A DNA stretch of 64,000 bases from Algicola sp. GTDB taxonomy: Bacteria > Bacteroidota > Bacteroidia > Flavobacteriales > Flavobacteriaceae. Shown in pieces: positions 26,439-35,004 of the stretch. Every line of letters starts with the position of its first letter. Position 1 is the first letter of the stretch. The translations under genes and the position numbers were made by a program. The stretch covers positions 25,131 to 89,130 of the forward strand of contig JAAEZI010000005.1 of the NCBI GenBank assembly GCA_018222915.1. The letters run 5' to 3'. The notes under the pieces are model-generated. The model was not told the origin of the DNA. It searched no databases and saw only the letters and a list, made by a program, of their open reading frames with translations.

Positions 26439-26512
26439 GCGTTAGCGATTGAACGGTCTGTTTGAGCGCCTTGAAAAGCGCGAGTAGTGAAAGCGCGACC
26501 CTCGGGTAACGC
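26439..26512. repeat. structured intergenic repeat, copy A
   Basis: 74 bases bounded by perfect inverted ends GCGTTA and TAACGC, with an internal hairpin GCGC-CTTGAAAA-GCGC and a CCC/GGG pair next to the 3' end. It lies between paaJ and paaZ, inside a co-directional gene run. Copies B (30159) and C (46396) share the layout, with compensating base changes. The strand of action, if any, is unknown; the leftward transcript would include it. Confidence 0.75.
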
Positions 26513-26522
26513 CCAAAACCCT

Positions 26523-27734
26523 TTAATAATTTACATTTTCAATAATTGCAGCATAGCCTTGTCCAACACCAATACACATAGTCACTAGGGCATACTTTTT
26601 ACCTTGCTCTTGCAACTCCAGCGCTGCCGAATAGGCAATTCTAGTTCCTGTAACACCAAGTGGATGACCAATTGCTACTGACCCACCATTAGGATTCAAT
26701 CTCGGGTCGTCATCTGACAAACCCCAAGCTCTAATACATGCTAAGGCTTGAGCCGCAAACGCTTCGTTGAGCTCAATAATATCCATATCTGCCATGGTAA
26801 GACCTGCTTTTTCAAGCGCTTTATTAGAAGCTTCAACTGGACCAATGCCCATAATTCTAGGTTCGACACCAACGACAGCTGAACTTACAATTCGTGCCAA
26901 TGGTTTTAAATTGTATTGTTTAACAGCGTCTTCTGACGCAATAATTGTTGCTGCGGCACCATCATTCAATCCTGAAGAATTTCCAGCAGTCACACTACCA
27001 TCTTTTTTAAAAGCAGGACGCAGTTTTCCTAAAACTCCCAATGTCGTCGTAGGTTTTATGAATTCATCTTTTGAAAACTTAATCGGGTCTTTTTTGCGTT
27101 GTGGTATTTCTACGGTGACTATTTCTTTATCTAGTCGACCGTTTTCTTGCGCCTTGGTGGCTTTCATTTGACTCCAAAAAGCAAACTTATCTTGATCGGC
27201 TCTCGAAATGTCATACTTTTCTACTAAGTTTTCAGCCGTCATGCCCATCGCATCGATACCGTACAATTCCTGCATTTTAGGATTTACAAATCGCCATCCG
27301 AAACTAGAGTCGTACATTTTGGCATCATTTCCGAAAGCACTTGAGGGCTTCGCCACCACATATGGGCCTCGCGTCATATTTTCAACACCACCAGCGATAA
27401 ATACATCACCGTCGCCTGCTTTGATTGCTCTATTCGCATGAATGATTGCTGATAAGCCAGAGCTACATAATCGGTTTACCGTTTCTCCTGGTACCGAAAA
27501 TGGTAATCCTCCCAAAGGCGCTGCCATTCTAGCCACATTACGATTGTCTTCACCAGCTTGATTGGCACAGCCTAAAATCACGTCATCGTATGCTTCTTTC
27601 GGGATGCTAGGGTTTCGTTTCACAACTTCTGAAATAACCAACGCGGCTAAATCATCCGTTCTGACCGCTGATAAGGTTCCTTTATAGTTTCCAATTGGCG
27701 TTCTAATGCCATCTATGATATATGCGTTTTTCAT
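26523..27734 (-). CDS. paaJ: thiolase, 3-oxoadipyl-CoA type
   Basis: A 403-residue acetyl-CoA acyltransferase. The nucleophile Cys90 is in VNRLCSSGLSA, the general base His lies in GGSVAIGHPLGVTG and the second Cys in VTMCIGVGQG. In the paa pathway PaaJ cleaves 3-oxo-5,6-didehydrosuberyl-CoA and 3-oxoadipyl-CoA. I start at ATG 27734; the frame has a TTG three codons earlier. It begins 10 bases after the paaI stop, so it belongs to the same operon. Assignment to PaaJ and not PcaF is by position. Confidence 0.9.
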   Translation of the reverse strand: MKNAYIIDGIRTPIGNYKGTLSAVRTDDLAALVISEVVKRNPSIPKEAYDDVILGCANQAGEDNRNVARMAAPLGGLPFSVPGETVNRLCSSGLSAIIHANRAIKAGDGDVFIAGGVENMTRGPYVVAKPSSAFGNDAKMYDSSFGWRFVNPKMQELYGIDAMGMTAENLVEKYDISRADQDKFAFWSQMKATKAQENGRLDKEIVTVEIPQRKKDPIKFSKDEFIKPTTTLGVLGKLRPAFKKDGSVTAGNSSGLNDGAAATIIASEDAVKQYNLKPLARIVSSAVVGVEPRIMGIGPVEASNKALEKAGLTMADMDIIELNEAFAAQALACIRAWGLSDDDPRLNPNGGSVAIGHPLGVTGTRIAYSAALELQEQGKKYALVTMCIGVGQGYAAIIENVNY

Positions 27735-27744
27735 GTTGTTCAAT

Positions 27745-28152
27745 TTAATCTTCCCAGTCTTTTTGTGTTCTATAAACTACGCCTTTGAAAAGCGCTACTA
27801 ATTGGTCATCGCGTTTCACTTCGATGACATTAAAACCTAATTTATTATTGACCTTTTCAATAACAGATTCAGCAACGAGGTAATCCCCTTCTTCTAAGGC
27901 TTCAATATGATTGATACTCGTTTCAATGGACACAGCATATTTACCATGCGTGTTAGCTGCAAAACCGAAAGCCGTATCTGCCAAAGAGTAGCTAATGCCT
28001 CCATGTGCTTTATTCATGCTGTTCAGCATGTCTTTACGTATGGTCAGTGCCACTTTACAGCGTCCGACCTCACATTCTAAAATCTCGATACCTAGCCATT
28101 GGCTAAACGCATCTTGACGTAACATTTTATATGGAATTAGTTCTCCTTTCAT
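27745..28152 (-). CDS. paaI: PaaI hotdog thioesterase
   Basis: A 135-residue hotdog-fold protein with the PaaI hallmark NKAHGGISYSLADTAFGFAANTHG (active-site Asn and Asp-containing stretch). PaaI hydrolyses phenylacetyl-CoA and ring-hydroxylated derivatives to spare trapped CoA. The start directly follows the paaH stop (28153), so the genes are coupled. Family length is about 140. A secure call from motif and context. Confidence 0.92.
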   Translation of the reverse strand: MKGELIPYKMLRQDAFSQWLGIEILECEVGRCKVALTIRKDMLNSMNKAHGGISYSLADTAFGFAANTHGKYAVSIETSINHIEALEEGDYLVAESVIEKVNNKLGFNVIEVKRDDQLVALFKGVVYRTQKDWED

Positions 28153-29307
28153 TCAAAAGAACGTTTGTTGTTCCTGATTCATTTTTCTCAAAAGCGGACT
28201 ACAGCGGTAACGATCTTCGTGATACATCGCGTAGAGCTCATCCATTTTTTTTACACACCAACCAATCCCCTTATCGTCTGCCCATTGTAACAATCCTTTA
28301 GGATAATTAACACCTTTAGTCATCGCGTTATCGATGTCCTCGGCCGAAGCAATATTTAAAAACAAGGCATCTGCAGCTTCATTGATCAGCATCACTAAGA
28401 CTCGATCAAAAATTTGCTGTGCTAGTAATTTGTCTTCCCTTGGTTTTGGTTGGATGGCATTATCGGAATAATCGTAATAGCCTCGACCAGATTTTCGTCC
28501 TAAGTAGCCAGCTTCCGCAAAGCGTTTTTGTGTAAAGGCTGGTTTATAACGTGGGTCAAAATAAAACGCTGTAAAAACGGTTTCCGTGACTGTATAATTC
28601 ACATCGTTACCTATAAAATCCATAAGCTCGAAAGGTCCCATTCTAAAACCTCCTAAGGTTTTTAGGCTCCAATCAATGGTGGCAAAATCGGCCATGCCCT
28701 CTTCGTAGATTCGCAGTGATTCACCATAGAAAGGTCGCGCAACACGATTGACAATAAAACCTGGTGTGTCTTTAGCCACGGCAACAACTTTCTTCCAATC
28801 GGTAATGGTTTGAACAGCCGTTTCTAAGACCTCATTAGACGTTTGGATGGCTGGAATCACCTCGACCAATTTCATTAAAGGCGCAGGATTAAAGAAATGA
28901 ATCCCGATACAACGCTCTGGTTGATTGAGTGCTGCTGCAATTGATGCTATAGACAAACTAGAAGTGTTGGATGCAATGATGCAATCTGAGGACACATAGC
29001 CTTCTAATTCAGAAAAGACCTGTTTTTTGACATCCAAATTCTCAACAATCGCTTCAATCGTAAGATTAGAATCTGCCAAGTCATGAAGCTTGTCAACATA
29101 GGTTATTTGATTCTGAATTCTTGCTTTTTCAGTGGCATCGATACGTCCTTTTTGAATGAGACGCAATAATATTTTTTCCAAGGCGTCTTTCGCTTTATCT
29201 AAAGCGGCTTGATTGGTATCATAAAGTTTTACTTGGCATCCAGCAGTAGCCGCTACTTGTGCGATTCCGCTTCCCATGGTGCCGCTACCAATAATTCCTA
29301 CTCTCAT
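28153..29307 (-). CDS. paaH: 3-hydroxyacyl-CoA dehydrogenase
   Basis: A 384-residue NAD enzyme with the N-terminal Rossmann motif GSGTMGSGIAQ, HFFNPAPLMKLVEV with the catalytic His, and the VNRVARPFYGESLRI helix domain. PaaH oxidises 3-hydroxyadipyl-CoA in phenylacetate breakdown. At 384 residues it is shorter than E. coli PaaH (about 475). Both halves of the helical C-terminal part look present (GPFELMDFIGND and a second copy near 300-370). Confidence 0.92.
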   Translation of the reverse strand: MRVGIIGSGTMGSGIAQVAATAGCQVKLYDTNQAALDKAKDALEKILLRLIQKGRIDATEKARIQNQITYVDKLHDLADSNLTIEAIVENLDVKKQVFSELEGYVSSDCIIASNTSSLSIASIAAALNQPERCIGIHFFNPAPLMKLVEVIPAIQTSNEVLETAVQTITDWKKVVAVAKDTPGFIVNRVARPFYGESLRIYEEGMADFATIDWSLKTLGGFRMGPFELMDFIGNDVNYTVTETVFTAFYFDPRYKPAFTQKRFAEAGYLGRKSGRGYYDYSDNAIQPKPREDKLLAQQIFDRVLVMLINEAADALFLNIASAEDIDNAMTKGVNYPKGLLQWADDKGIGWCVKKMDELYAMYHEDRYRCSPLLRKMNQEQQTFF

Positions 29308-29330
29308 AAATTCGTTGTCATTTTAAGTCT

Positions 29331-30116
29331 TTATTTTCCTTTGAATTTTGGCTGTCGTTTTTCGATGAATGCCGCCACACCTTCTTTATAATCATCACTT
29401 TGAGCCGCTTCAATCTGGTATTTTGATTCCATTTGCAATTGTTGCTCCAGCGAATGAGTCATGGAAGCATTGAACAATTCCTTGATCATACCAAGTGCTT
29501 TCGTAGGCATATTTGCCAATTTTAAAGCGAGTTTTTGAACGTCTTGTTCGAAGGACTCTAAAGGCAGAACTTTATAAATCATTCCCATGTTTTCGGCTTC
29601 TTCCGCAGAAACTTTATCGCCTAACATGGCCAAGGCAGATGCCTTTTGAAATCCGATTAACCGTGGCAAGAAATAGGTTCCAGCACTATCTGGAATTAAT
29701 CCAATAAGACTAAAAGCCTGAATAAAACTCACTTTTTCATGAGCCACCACGATATCACAAGCCAAGGCAATATTTGCACCAGCACCAGCAGCTACACCAT
29801 TCACGGCAGCTATCACAGGTTTTTTAATGGCTCTAATTTTTGTAATAATTGGATTGTAGTGCTCCTCTAGTATTTTTTTAAATCCAGGGTTTAAATCAGG
29901 TGTCGTGACTTCCTTCAGGTCTTGACCAGCACAAAATGCCTTCCCACTTCCTGAAAGGACAATGGCTCTGACCTCATCATTGGTGTCACAGTTGTCTAAT
30001 ATGGCCTGTAATTTTAGAGCCATCTCACGATTAAAACTGTTGAAGACCTCTGGTCTATTTAAAGTGACGTGTGCGACACTGTTTTCAATTTTTAATAGAA
30101 TTGAATTATTGCTCAT
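29331..30116 (-). CDS. paaG: ring-1,2-epoxyphenylacetyl-CoA isomerase
   Basis: A 261-residue crotonase with CAGQDLKEV and NGVAAGAGANIALACD, lacking the first hydratase Glu, and GLIPDSAGTYFLPRLIG, where the Asp matches the PaaG active-site acid. That pattern fits PaaG, which converts the epoxide to oxepin-CoA, better than PaaF. It lies between repeat B and paaH. Start ATG at 30116, about 24 bases from the following gene. Confidence 0.9.
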   Translation of the reverse strand: MSNNSILLKIENSVAHVTLNRPEVFNSFNREMALKLQAILDNCDTNDEVRAIVLSGSGKAFCAGQDLKEVTTPDLNPGFKKILEEHYNPIITKIRAIKKPVIAAVNGVAAGAGANIALACDIVVAHEKVSFIQAFSLIGLIPDSAGTYFLPRLIGFQKASALAMLGDKVSAEEAENMGMIYKVLPLESFEQDVQKLALKLANMPTKALGMIKELFNASMTHSLEQQLQMESKYQIEAAQSDDYKEGVAAFIEKRQPKFKGK

Positions 30117-30158
30117 ACCTATTATTTATGCAATGTCAACATTGCCATTTTTAGTTTT

Positions 30159-30231
30159 GCGTTAAGGATGGAGGCTTTGTTGGAGCTCCTTGAAAAGAGC
30201 GACTGCCGAGAGCCTGACCCTAGGGTAACGC
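30159..30231. repeat. structured intergenic repeat, copy B
   Basis: 73 bases with inverted ends GCGTTA and TAACGC. The internal hairpin is GCTC-CTTGAAAA-GAGC, where copy A has GCGC/GCGC: both sides changed together, so pairing is kept. A CCCTAGGG palindrome sits near the 3' end. It lies between paaD and paaG, on the same run as copy A. Confidence 0.75.
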
Positions 30232-30236
30232 CATTG

Positions 30237-30737
30237 TTATTTTAAACATTTAAAATAGTCGAATGGTTCTTGGCAATCGTCACATTGAAACTGTGCTTTA
30301 CATGCGGTTGAACCAAACTGACTGACCAATCGTGTATTTGTGGATCCACAATGGGTACATTTAACTTTTCGCTTACCTCGAAGCAGCACATCTTTATCGG
30401 CTTCTGGTTCCAAAGGTGCTGCAATGCCGTAATCTTCCAGAGCTTTTCGTCCTCTAGGAGTGATCCAATCGGTTGTCCAAGCAGGATGTAAAACGAGTTC
30501 TATGTGGGATTCATATCCCGCTTCTTTCAAAGCGCTTTTAATATCGTCACCAATGACGTCCATTGCAGGACAACCACTATAGGTTGGTGTAATCTCCACA
30601 TGAACCACATGATCGATAATGACCGCAGAACGCACAACACCCATATCCATAATTGACAATACTGGAATTTCAGGATCTGACACCTTTTCCAAAATGGGTA
30701 TTAATCTTTCATCAATTTGTTGTTCTGTTGTCATCAT
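30237..30737 (-). CDS. paaD: phenylacetyl-CoA epoxidase subunit PaaD
   Basis: A 166-residue protein. An N-terminal MIP18/DUF59 domain (DPEIPVLSIMDMGVVR, YSGCPAMDVIG) is followed by a C-terminal zinc ribbon (CTHCGS, GSTACKAQFQCDDC). PaaD is thought to mature metal or Fe-S centres for the epoxidase. Two adjacent ATGs at 30737 and 30734 can start it. Its stop is 6 bases from repeat B. Confidence 0.93.
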   Translation of the reverse strand: MMTTEQQIDERLIPILEKVSDPEIPVLSIMDMGVVRSAVIIDHVVHVEITPTYSGCPAMDVIGDDIKSALKEAGYESHIELVLHPAWTTDWITPRGRKALEDYGIAAPLEPEADKDVLLRGKRKVKCTHCGSTNTRLVSQFGSTACKAQFQCDDCQEPFDYFKCLK

Positions 30738-30770
30738 TTAACTACGACTCTTTCTTTTTTATATTGTTTA

Positions 30771-31526
30771 TTACCATTCCATATTGGGATATGCACGTTG
30801 CATATATTGTAATTCACTCAGAATATATCCCATATGCTCGGTATGAATCCCACGCTTACCACCTTTGTGGAAATATTTGGATTCTGGAACCTCTAGTGTG
30901 GCTTCTTGTAACACGTCACCGACCTTCTTATAGTAGCTTTCTTTTAGTGTTGTAACATCCACTCCAATACCTTCAGCTACCATAGCTTTATCGGCCTCTG
31001 TTTGATGAAACAATTCATCTGTGTACATCCATAAATCTGAAATTGCTTCTTGCATTTTTAATTTGCTTTCATCAGTCCCATCACCTAAACGTCTGACCCA
31101 ATCTGATGAAAACCTCTCGTGATAACTCACTTCCTTGATGGATTTATTCGCAATGGCAGACAAGGTTAAATCCTTACTTTTTTGCAATTCACGTAAAAAT
31201 GCTAAATGATAGACATCAAATAAGAACTGTCTTCCTATGGTGTAAGCAAAATTCGTGTCTGGTTGTTCTACTAATAAGACATTTAAATAGTCACGTTCTT
31301 TGCGAAGCATGGCAATATCATCTTCAGATCTTCCATCACCAGCCAATTTTGCGGCATACTGATAGTAGCTTCTTACCTGCCCAAATAAATCGAGGGAAAT
31401 ATTGGTACAAGCGATGTCTGTTTCTAAGCTCGGTCCATGTCCTGTTAATGCGCCTAAGCGTTGTCCTAAAATGAGGCTATTATCAGCGATACCAAGAATG
31501 TATGTGTATAAATTTTCGTTCTTCAT
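30771..31526 (-). CDS. paaC: phenylacetyl-CoA epoxidase structural subunit PaaC
   Basis: A 251-residue ferritin-like helical protein (LGIADNSLILGQRLGALTGHGPSLE, KEVSYHERFSSDWVRRLGDG) that pairs with PaaA in the epoxidase. Its start overlaps the paaB stop by one base (31526), so translation is coupled. The C-terminal HTEHMGYILSELQYMQRAYP segment, conserved in PaaC, is present. Standard length. Confidence 0.95.
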   Translation of the reverse strand: MKNENLYTYILGIADNSLILGQRLGALTGHGPSLETDIACTNISLDLFGQVRSYYQYAAKLAGDGRSEDDIAMLRKERDYLNVLLVEQPDTNFAYTIGRQFLFDVYHLAFLRELQKSKDLTLSAIANKSIKEVSYHERFSSDWVRRLGDGTDESKLKMQEAISDLWMYTDELFHQTEADKAMVAEGIGVDVTTLKESYYKKVGDVLQEATLEVPESKYFHKGGKRGIHTEHMGYILSELQYMQRAYPNMEW

Positions 31527-31813
31527 TACATGTGTTTTACATCATCTGGCAAATTATAAAACGTTGGGTGGCGATAGACTTTATCTTGCGCTGGTTCAAA
31601 TAATTCACCGTTGTGTTCTGGGTTTGAGGCTGTGATATGTTTTGATTCTACCACCCAAATACTCACACCTTCATTCCGTCTGGTGTATACGTCCCGAGCA
31701 TTTTCCAATGCCATTTCCGCATCTGCTGCATGCAGACTACCAAAATGTCGATGCTCTAATCCGTTTTTACTTCTTACGAAGATTTCCCAAAGCGGCCAGT
31801 TTTTTGTTGCCAT
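31526..31813 (-). CDS. paaB: phenylacetyl-CoA epoxidase subunit PaaB
   Basis: A 95-residue protein with WPLWEIFVRSKNGLEHRHFGSLHAADAEMALENARDVY, nearly the full PaaB signature, including the RNEGVSIWVV stretch. PaaB connects the subunits of the A-B-C complex. The ATG at 31813 (MATKNW) is preferred; another ATG two codons upstream at 31819 would add Met-Ile. Overlaps paaC by one base. Confidence 0.95.
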   Translation of the reverse strand: MATKNWPLWEIFVRSKNGLEHRHFGSLHAADAEMALENARDVYTRRNEGVSIWVVESKHITASNPEHNGELFEPAQDKVYRHPTFYNLPDDVKHM

Positions 31814-31885
31814 AATCATTAGTATTTCATAGTAAGCACTTATAGAGCGATGTGTTATCTAACTCGAGTGCGCACTTGTTTAAAT

Positions 31886-32842
31886 TTAAACTGCTTGTTT
31901 TTCTTTTCGTTCTTGTTGTTTGTCGGCATATGCCATAGCTGCATTTCTCACCCATGCGCCACGTTCCCATGCGCCAACTCTTGCTTTCATTCGTTCCTTA
32001 TTCATTGGACCATGACCTTTAACAACTTGCCAAAATTCCTCCCAATCTATTGCACCAAAATCATAACTCCCGCGTTCCTCATTCCATTTTAAATCTGGGT
32101 CTGGAATAGTCAATCCAAGAATATCGGCTTGTGGTACCGTTTGGTCAATAAATTGCTGACGCAATTCATCATTGGTCTTACGCTTTAATTTCCATTTCAT
32201 GGACTGTGCCGTGTGCACGGATTCGTCATCCGTTGGCCCAAGCATCATAAGACTTGGCCACCACCAGCGGTTCAAAGCATCTTGTGCCATTTCCTTTTGC
32301 TCTGGAGTTCCATTGGCTAATTTCAACATAATTTCATAGCCTTGTCTTTGGTGAAAACTTTCTTCTTTACATACACGAATCATAGCACGTGCATAAGGAC
32401 CATAAGACGTGTTACACAAAGGAACCTGATTAATAATGGCTGCGCCATCCACTAACCAACCTATGGCACCCATATCAGCCCAAGTTAAGGTAGGGTAATT
32501 AAAAATACTTGAGTATTTGGCCTTACCTGAATGTAATTGTTCGTACAATTCTTCTCGTGAAACTCCAAGAGTTTCACAAGCAGAATACAAGTATAAGCCA
32601 TGTCCAGCTTCGTCTTGTACCTTTGCCAATAAGGCTACTTTACGTCTTAGAGATGGTGCCCGTGTTATCCAGTTTCCTTCAGGTAGCATTCCTACAATTT
32701 CGGAATGTGCATGTTGAGAGATCTGTCTGATATGCGTTTTGCGATATTTCTCAGGCATCCAATCTTTGGGCTCAATCTTTTCGTCACGTGCGATACGTGC
32801 TTCAAAATGGGCCTCTAAATTTTTAATTTGTTCTTCACTCAT
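31886..32842 (-). CDS. paaA: phenylacetyl-CoA epoxidase catalytic subunit PaaA
   Basis: A 318-residue ferritin-like diiron protein. The conserved [13 protein letters not shown] and [18 protein letters not shown] supply carboxylate/His ligands, and [15 protein letters not shown] supplies the second set. It inserts oxygen into the ring of phenylacetyl-CoA, with PaaE as reductase. It ends about 73 bases before paaB starts, a gap holding the short palindrome AGTGCGCACT. Confidence 0.96.
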   Translation of the reverse strand: MSEEQIKNLEAHFEARIARDEKIEPKDWMPEKYRKTHIRQISQHAHSEIVGMLPEGNWITRAPSLRRKVALLAKVQDEAGHGLYLYSACETLGVSREELYEQLHSGKAKYSSIFNYPTLTWADMGAIGWLVDGAAIINQVPLCNTSYGPYARAMIRVCKEESFHQRQGYEIMLKLANGTPEQKEMAQDALNRWWWPSLMMLGPTDDESVHTAQSMKWKLKRKTNDELRQQFIDQTVPQADILGLTIPDPDLKWNEERGSYDFGAIDWEEFWQVVKGHGPMNKERMKARVGAWERGAWVRNAAMAYADKQQERKEKQAV

Positions 32843-32937
32843 AACGATTGTTTTTTGTGATTTACGTTTTCTTTTTCAATATGTTGTTCGTTTCAAATAG
32901 ACCAACCCTGTGTAGGTCATTTCAAACTTCTAAAATG

Positions 32938-34011
32938 CTATACGTCGAAATCGACAATTACCTTTTCTGTAGTAGGAACAGCTTGACAACTCAAAACATA
33001 ATTTTGAGCTACCTCCTTCTCCTCTAAAGCATAGTTGATCTTCATTTCTACTTCCCCTTCTTTCACTTGACACTTACAAGTACTGCACACACCACCTTTA
33101 CAAGCAAATGGTAAATCGGCTCCAGCACCTAAGGCAGCGTCTAAAATATTGTCGTACTCTTTAGTCATGGTAAACTGGAATTCTTTTCCGCCATCAACGA
33201 TAGTGACTTCCACGCCTTCAACATTTTGTTTCGCCAGTCGTTCAGCCCGTTTGATATCTTCCTCAGACAATCCTGTAACGAATAATTCGAAGTGGATTAA
33301 TTCCTTGGGCAAACCTGCTTGAATGAGGTAATCACTTACGAAGGTCACCATCTGTTCAGGACCACATAAGAACACTTCATTCGTATCTGGAATATCAATA
33401 AATGTTTTACTCAGCACCTCCATTTTTTCGTCGTCAAATCTTCCATTGAAAAGGTCGATGTCACGACGTTCCTTAGTTAGAAAATAATAAATTTCTAGGC
33501 GACCAAAAAATGTATTTCTCAACTGCTCTAGTTCTTCCTTAAAGATAATGGATTTCGCCGTTTTATTGACATAGAACAATTTACACGTGGCATTTGGTTC
33601 TGCATATAAATGCGTTTTGATCATAGAAAGCACTGGCGTGATCCCACTACCAGCCGCAAAGAAAAGGTAATTCTTCGCTTGTTTAGGGTCTACATGTACT
33701 CCAAAGGTTCCACTAGGCACCATGACTTCCAAGAAATCACCAGATTTTAATTGTTCATTTACAAAAGTTGAAAATTTACCTCCTGCAATTTGCTTAACAG
33801 CGACTTTCCATTGATGATCTCTCGGACTAGAGCACAAGGAGTAAGAACGACGCACATCTTCACCGTTTATATCGGCTTTTAGCGTTAAGTGCTGGCCTTG
33901 TCTGAAATTGAATTCATCTTGTAAATTCTCAGGAACTTCAAAAGTCACGACCGAACAATCATCGGTCTCCTTATAAATATCTTGTATTTTTAGCTTATAA
34001 AATTGAGCCAT
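32938..34011 (-). CDS. paaE: phenylacetyl-CoA epoxidase reductase PaaE
   Basis: A 357-residue reductase. An N-terminal FAD-binding beta barrel (RRSYSLCSSP) is followed by an NAD(P)H domain (FFAAGSGITPVLSMI) and a C-terminal plant-type 2Fe-2S ferredoxin from about 265 (CKGGVCSTCKC ... LSCQ). It passes electrons from NADPH to PaaA. It is the first gene of the paa run, beneath a palindromic operator and a -7 element. Confidence 0.95.
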   Translation of the reverse strand: MAQFYKLKIQDIYKETDDCSVVTFEVPENLQDEFNFRQGQHLTLKADINGEDVRRSYSLCSSPRDHQWKVAVKQIAGGKFSTFVNEQLKSGDFLEVMVPSGTFGVHVDPKQAKNYLFFAAGSGITPVLSMIKTHLYAEPNATCKLFYVNKTAKSIIFKEELEQLRNTFFGRLEIYYFLTKERRDIDLFNGRFDDEKMEVLSKTFIDIPDTNEVFLCGPEQMVTFVSDYLIQAGLPKELIHFELFVTGLSEEDIKRAERLAKQNVEGVEVTIVDGGKEFQFTMTKEYDNILDAALGAGADLPFACKGGVCSTCKCQVKEGEVEMKINYALEEKEVAQNYVLSCQAVPTTEKVIVDFDV

Positions 34012-34029
34012 ATTTCTGCCTTAATATCT

Positions 34030-34047
34030 AACTAACACTTGTTAGTT
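34030..34047. promoter_or_regulatory. 18-bp palindrome, probable TetR operator
   Basis: AACTAACACTTGTTAGTT is self-complementary at 16 of 18 positions; only the central pair differs. It starts 8 bases downstream of the -7 element (34062-34055), so it covers the likely transcription start of the paa operon. It lies 33 bases from the TetR stop codon. I found no second copy in the window. Confidence 0.7.
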
Positions 34048-34054
34048 TGGAGAA

Positions 34055-34062
34055 CAAATATA
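34055..34062 (-). promoter_or_regulatory. -7 element of the paa operon
   Basis: Reading leftward TATATTTG, a full match to TAnnTTTG, at 34062-34055, 44 bases upstream of the paaE ATG. No clear TTG at the -33 position, which fits a promoter under repressor control. Confidence 0.6.
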
Positions 34063-34079
34063 CGAAATTTAATTCTTAA

Positions 34080-34649
34080 TTACTTGTTAATTCCTTCAAT
34101 GAGGACTTCACTCAGGCTCTCGGCTAAATCGTTTGCGTCCAAATCTTCTTTTTTTGGAATCCATAGATATAACGAACGTAATGTTGTAAGCATTGAAAAC
34201 ATCACAATCTCTGGATTGGTCGACTTGATTTCAGAAGCATGGATTCCATTTTTGATAATCGTTAAAAAATTAGTCTCATACTCATTACGCAATCGCAGAT
34301 AATAATCTAATTGATCTTCTAAGTGCATCCAGTCATTGTTCAAGGATGCCATGCCATTGGTATTTTGGGCCGTAATGTTGACGTGTAAGCTAACAATCTT
34401 TTTTAGCTTAGAAATGTTAGACGTTTCAGAATTAATAATCTCAGTCATGCCTTCTGTAAATGTTTCAGCAATTGAGATAATAATATTTTTAAGGATATCT
34501 TGTTTTGAGGCTATATGATTGTACAAACTTGCAGCCTTCATTCCCATCGCAGTCGCTAAATCGCGCATAGTTACAGCACTATATCCTTTATCTTTAAAAA
34601 GTTTCGCTGCTGTTGAAATTATTTCGTCTTTTCTAGTTTCGAGTTTCAA
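34080..34649 (-). CDS. TetR-family regulator, probable paa repressor
   Basis: A 189-residue regulator. The N-terminal TetR helix-turn-helix is DEIISTAAKLFKDKGYSAVTMRDLATAMGMKAASLYNHIASKQDIL, followed by an all-helical ligand domain. I start at the TTG at 34649, which gives a normal TetR length. The longer frame needs a GTG at 34727 and would overlap the divergent rhodanese gene by 29 bases. Its stop lies 33 bases upstream of the palindrome at the paa promoter. A phenylacetyl-CoA-sensing PaaR role is inferred from position. Confidence 0.85.
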   Translation of the reverse strand: MKLETRKDEIISTAAKLFKDKGYSAVTMRDLATAMGMKAASLYNHIASKQDILKNIIISIAETFTEGMTEIINSETSNISKLKKIVSLHVNITAQNTNGMASLNNDWMHLEDQLDYYLRLRNEYETNFLTIIKNGIHASEIKSTNPEIVMFSMLTTLRSLYLWIPKKEDLDANDLAESLSEVLIEGINK

Positions 34650-34698
34650 AGGTTCGTGAGTTCTTGTAATTCTTTGTAAATTTAAATAAAAAGAAACT

Positions 34699-35004
34699 AT
34701 GGGATTTTTTGATTTTATTTTTGGCACTAAAAAGCGACAAGTAATGTCCTATTTAAAAAATAATGCACTGATCTTAGATGTTCGAACACAACGTGAGTGG
34801 GATCGTGGTCATCTCGAACAGGCGAGACTTATTCCTTTGGACGACTTAAACAATCGCGTGGAAGAACTTCAGTCTTTAAATCGACCGGTCATTGTTTGCT
34901 GTGAAAGCGGTGTTCGTTCTTCTAAAGCCGCCAAATTCTTAAACCTCCATAACATCGATGCTATTAATGGAGGTGGTTGGGTAAGACTCTCAAAACAGTT
35001 ATAG
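34699..35004 (+). CDS. rhodanese-like protein
   Basis: A 101-residue single rhodanese domain: DVRTQREWDRGHLEQARLIPLDDL, and the active-site loop CCESGVRSSKAA with the nucleophilic Cys. It likely transfers sulfane sulfur, in the cytoplasm. Its 3' end overlaps the convergent DUF4230 gene by 6 bases. No terminator is visible between them. Substrate unknown. Confidence 0.85.
   Translation: MGFFDFIFGTKKRQVMSYLKNNALILDVRTQREWDRGHLEQARLIPLDDLNNRVEELQSLNRPVIVCCESGVRSSKAAKFLNLHNIDAINGGGWVRLSKQL

Noticed and set aside
31867-31876. 10-bp palindrome AGTGCGCACT between paaB and paaA
   Set aside because: Too short to support an operator; loop-free as RNA. No second copy found.
32843-32937. Short GACC...GGTC hairpin and repeated TTTGAAA between paaA and paaE
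   Set aside because: The pairing is only four bases and no T run follows; nothing further supports a regulatory role.
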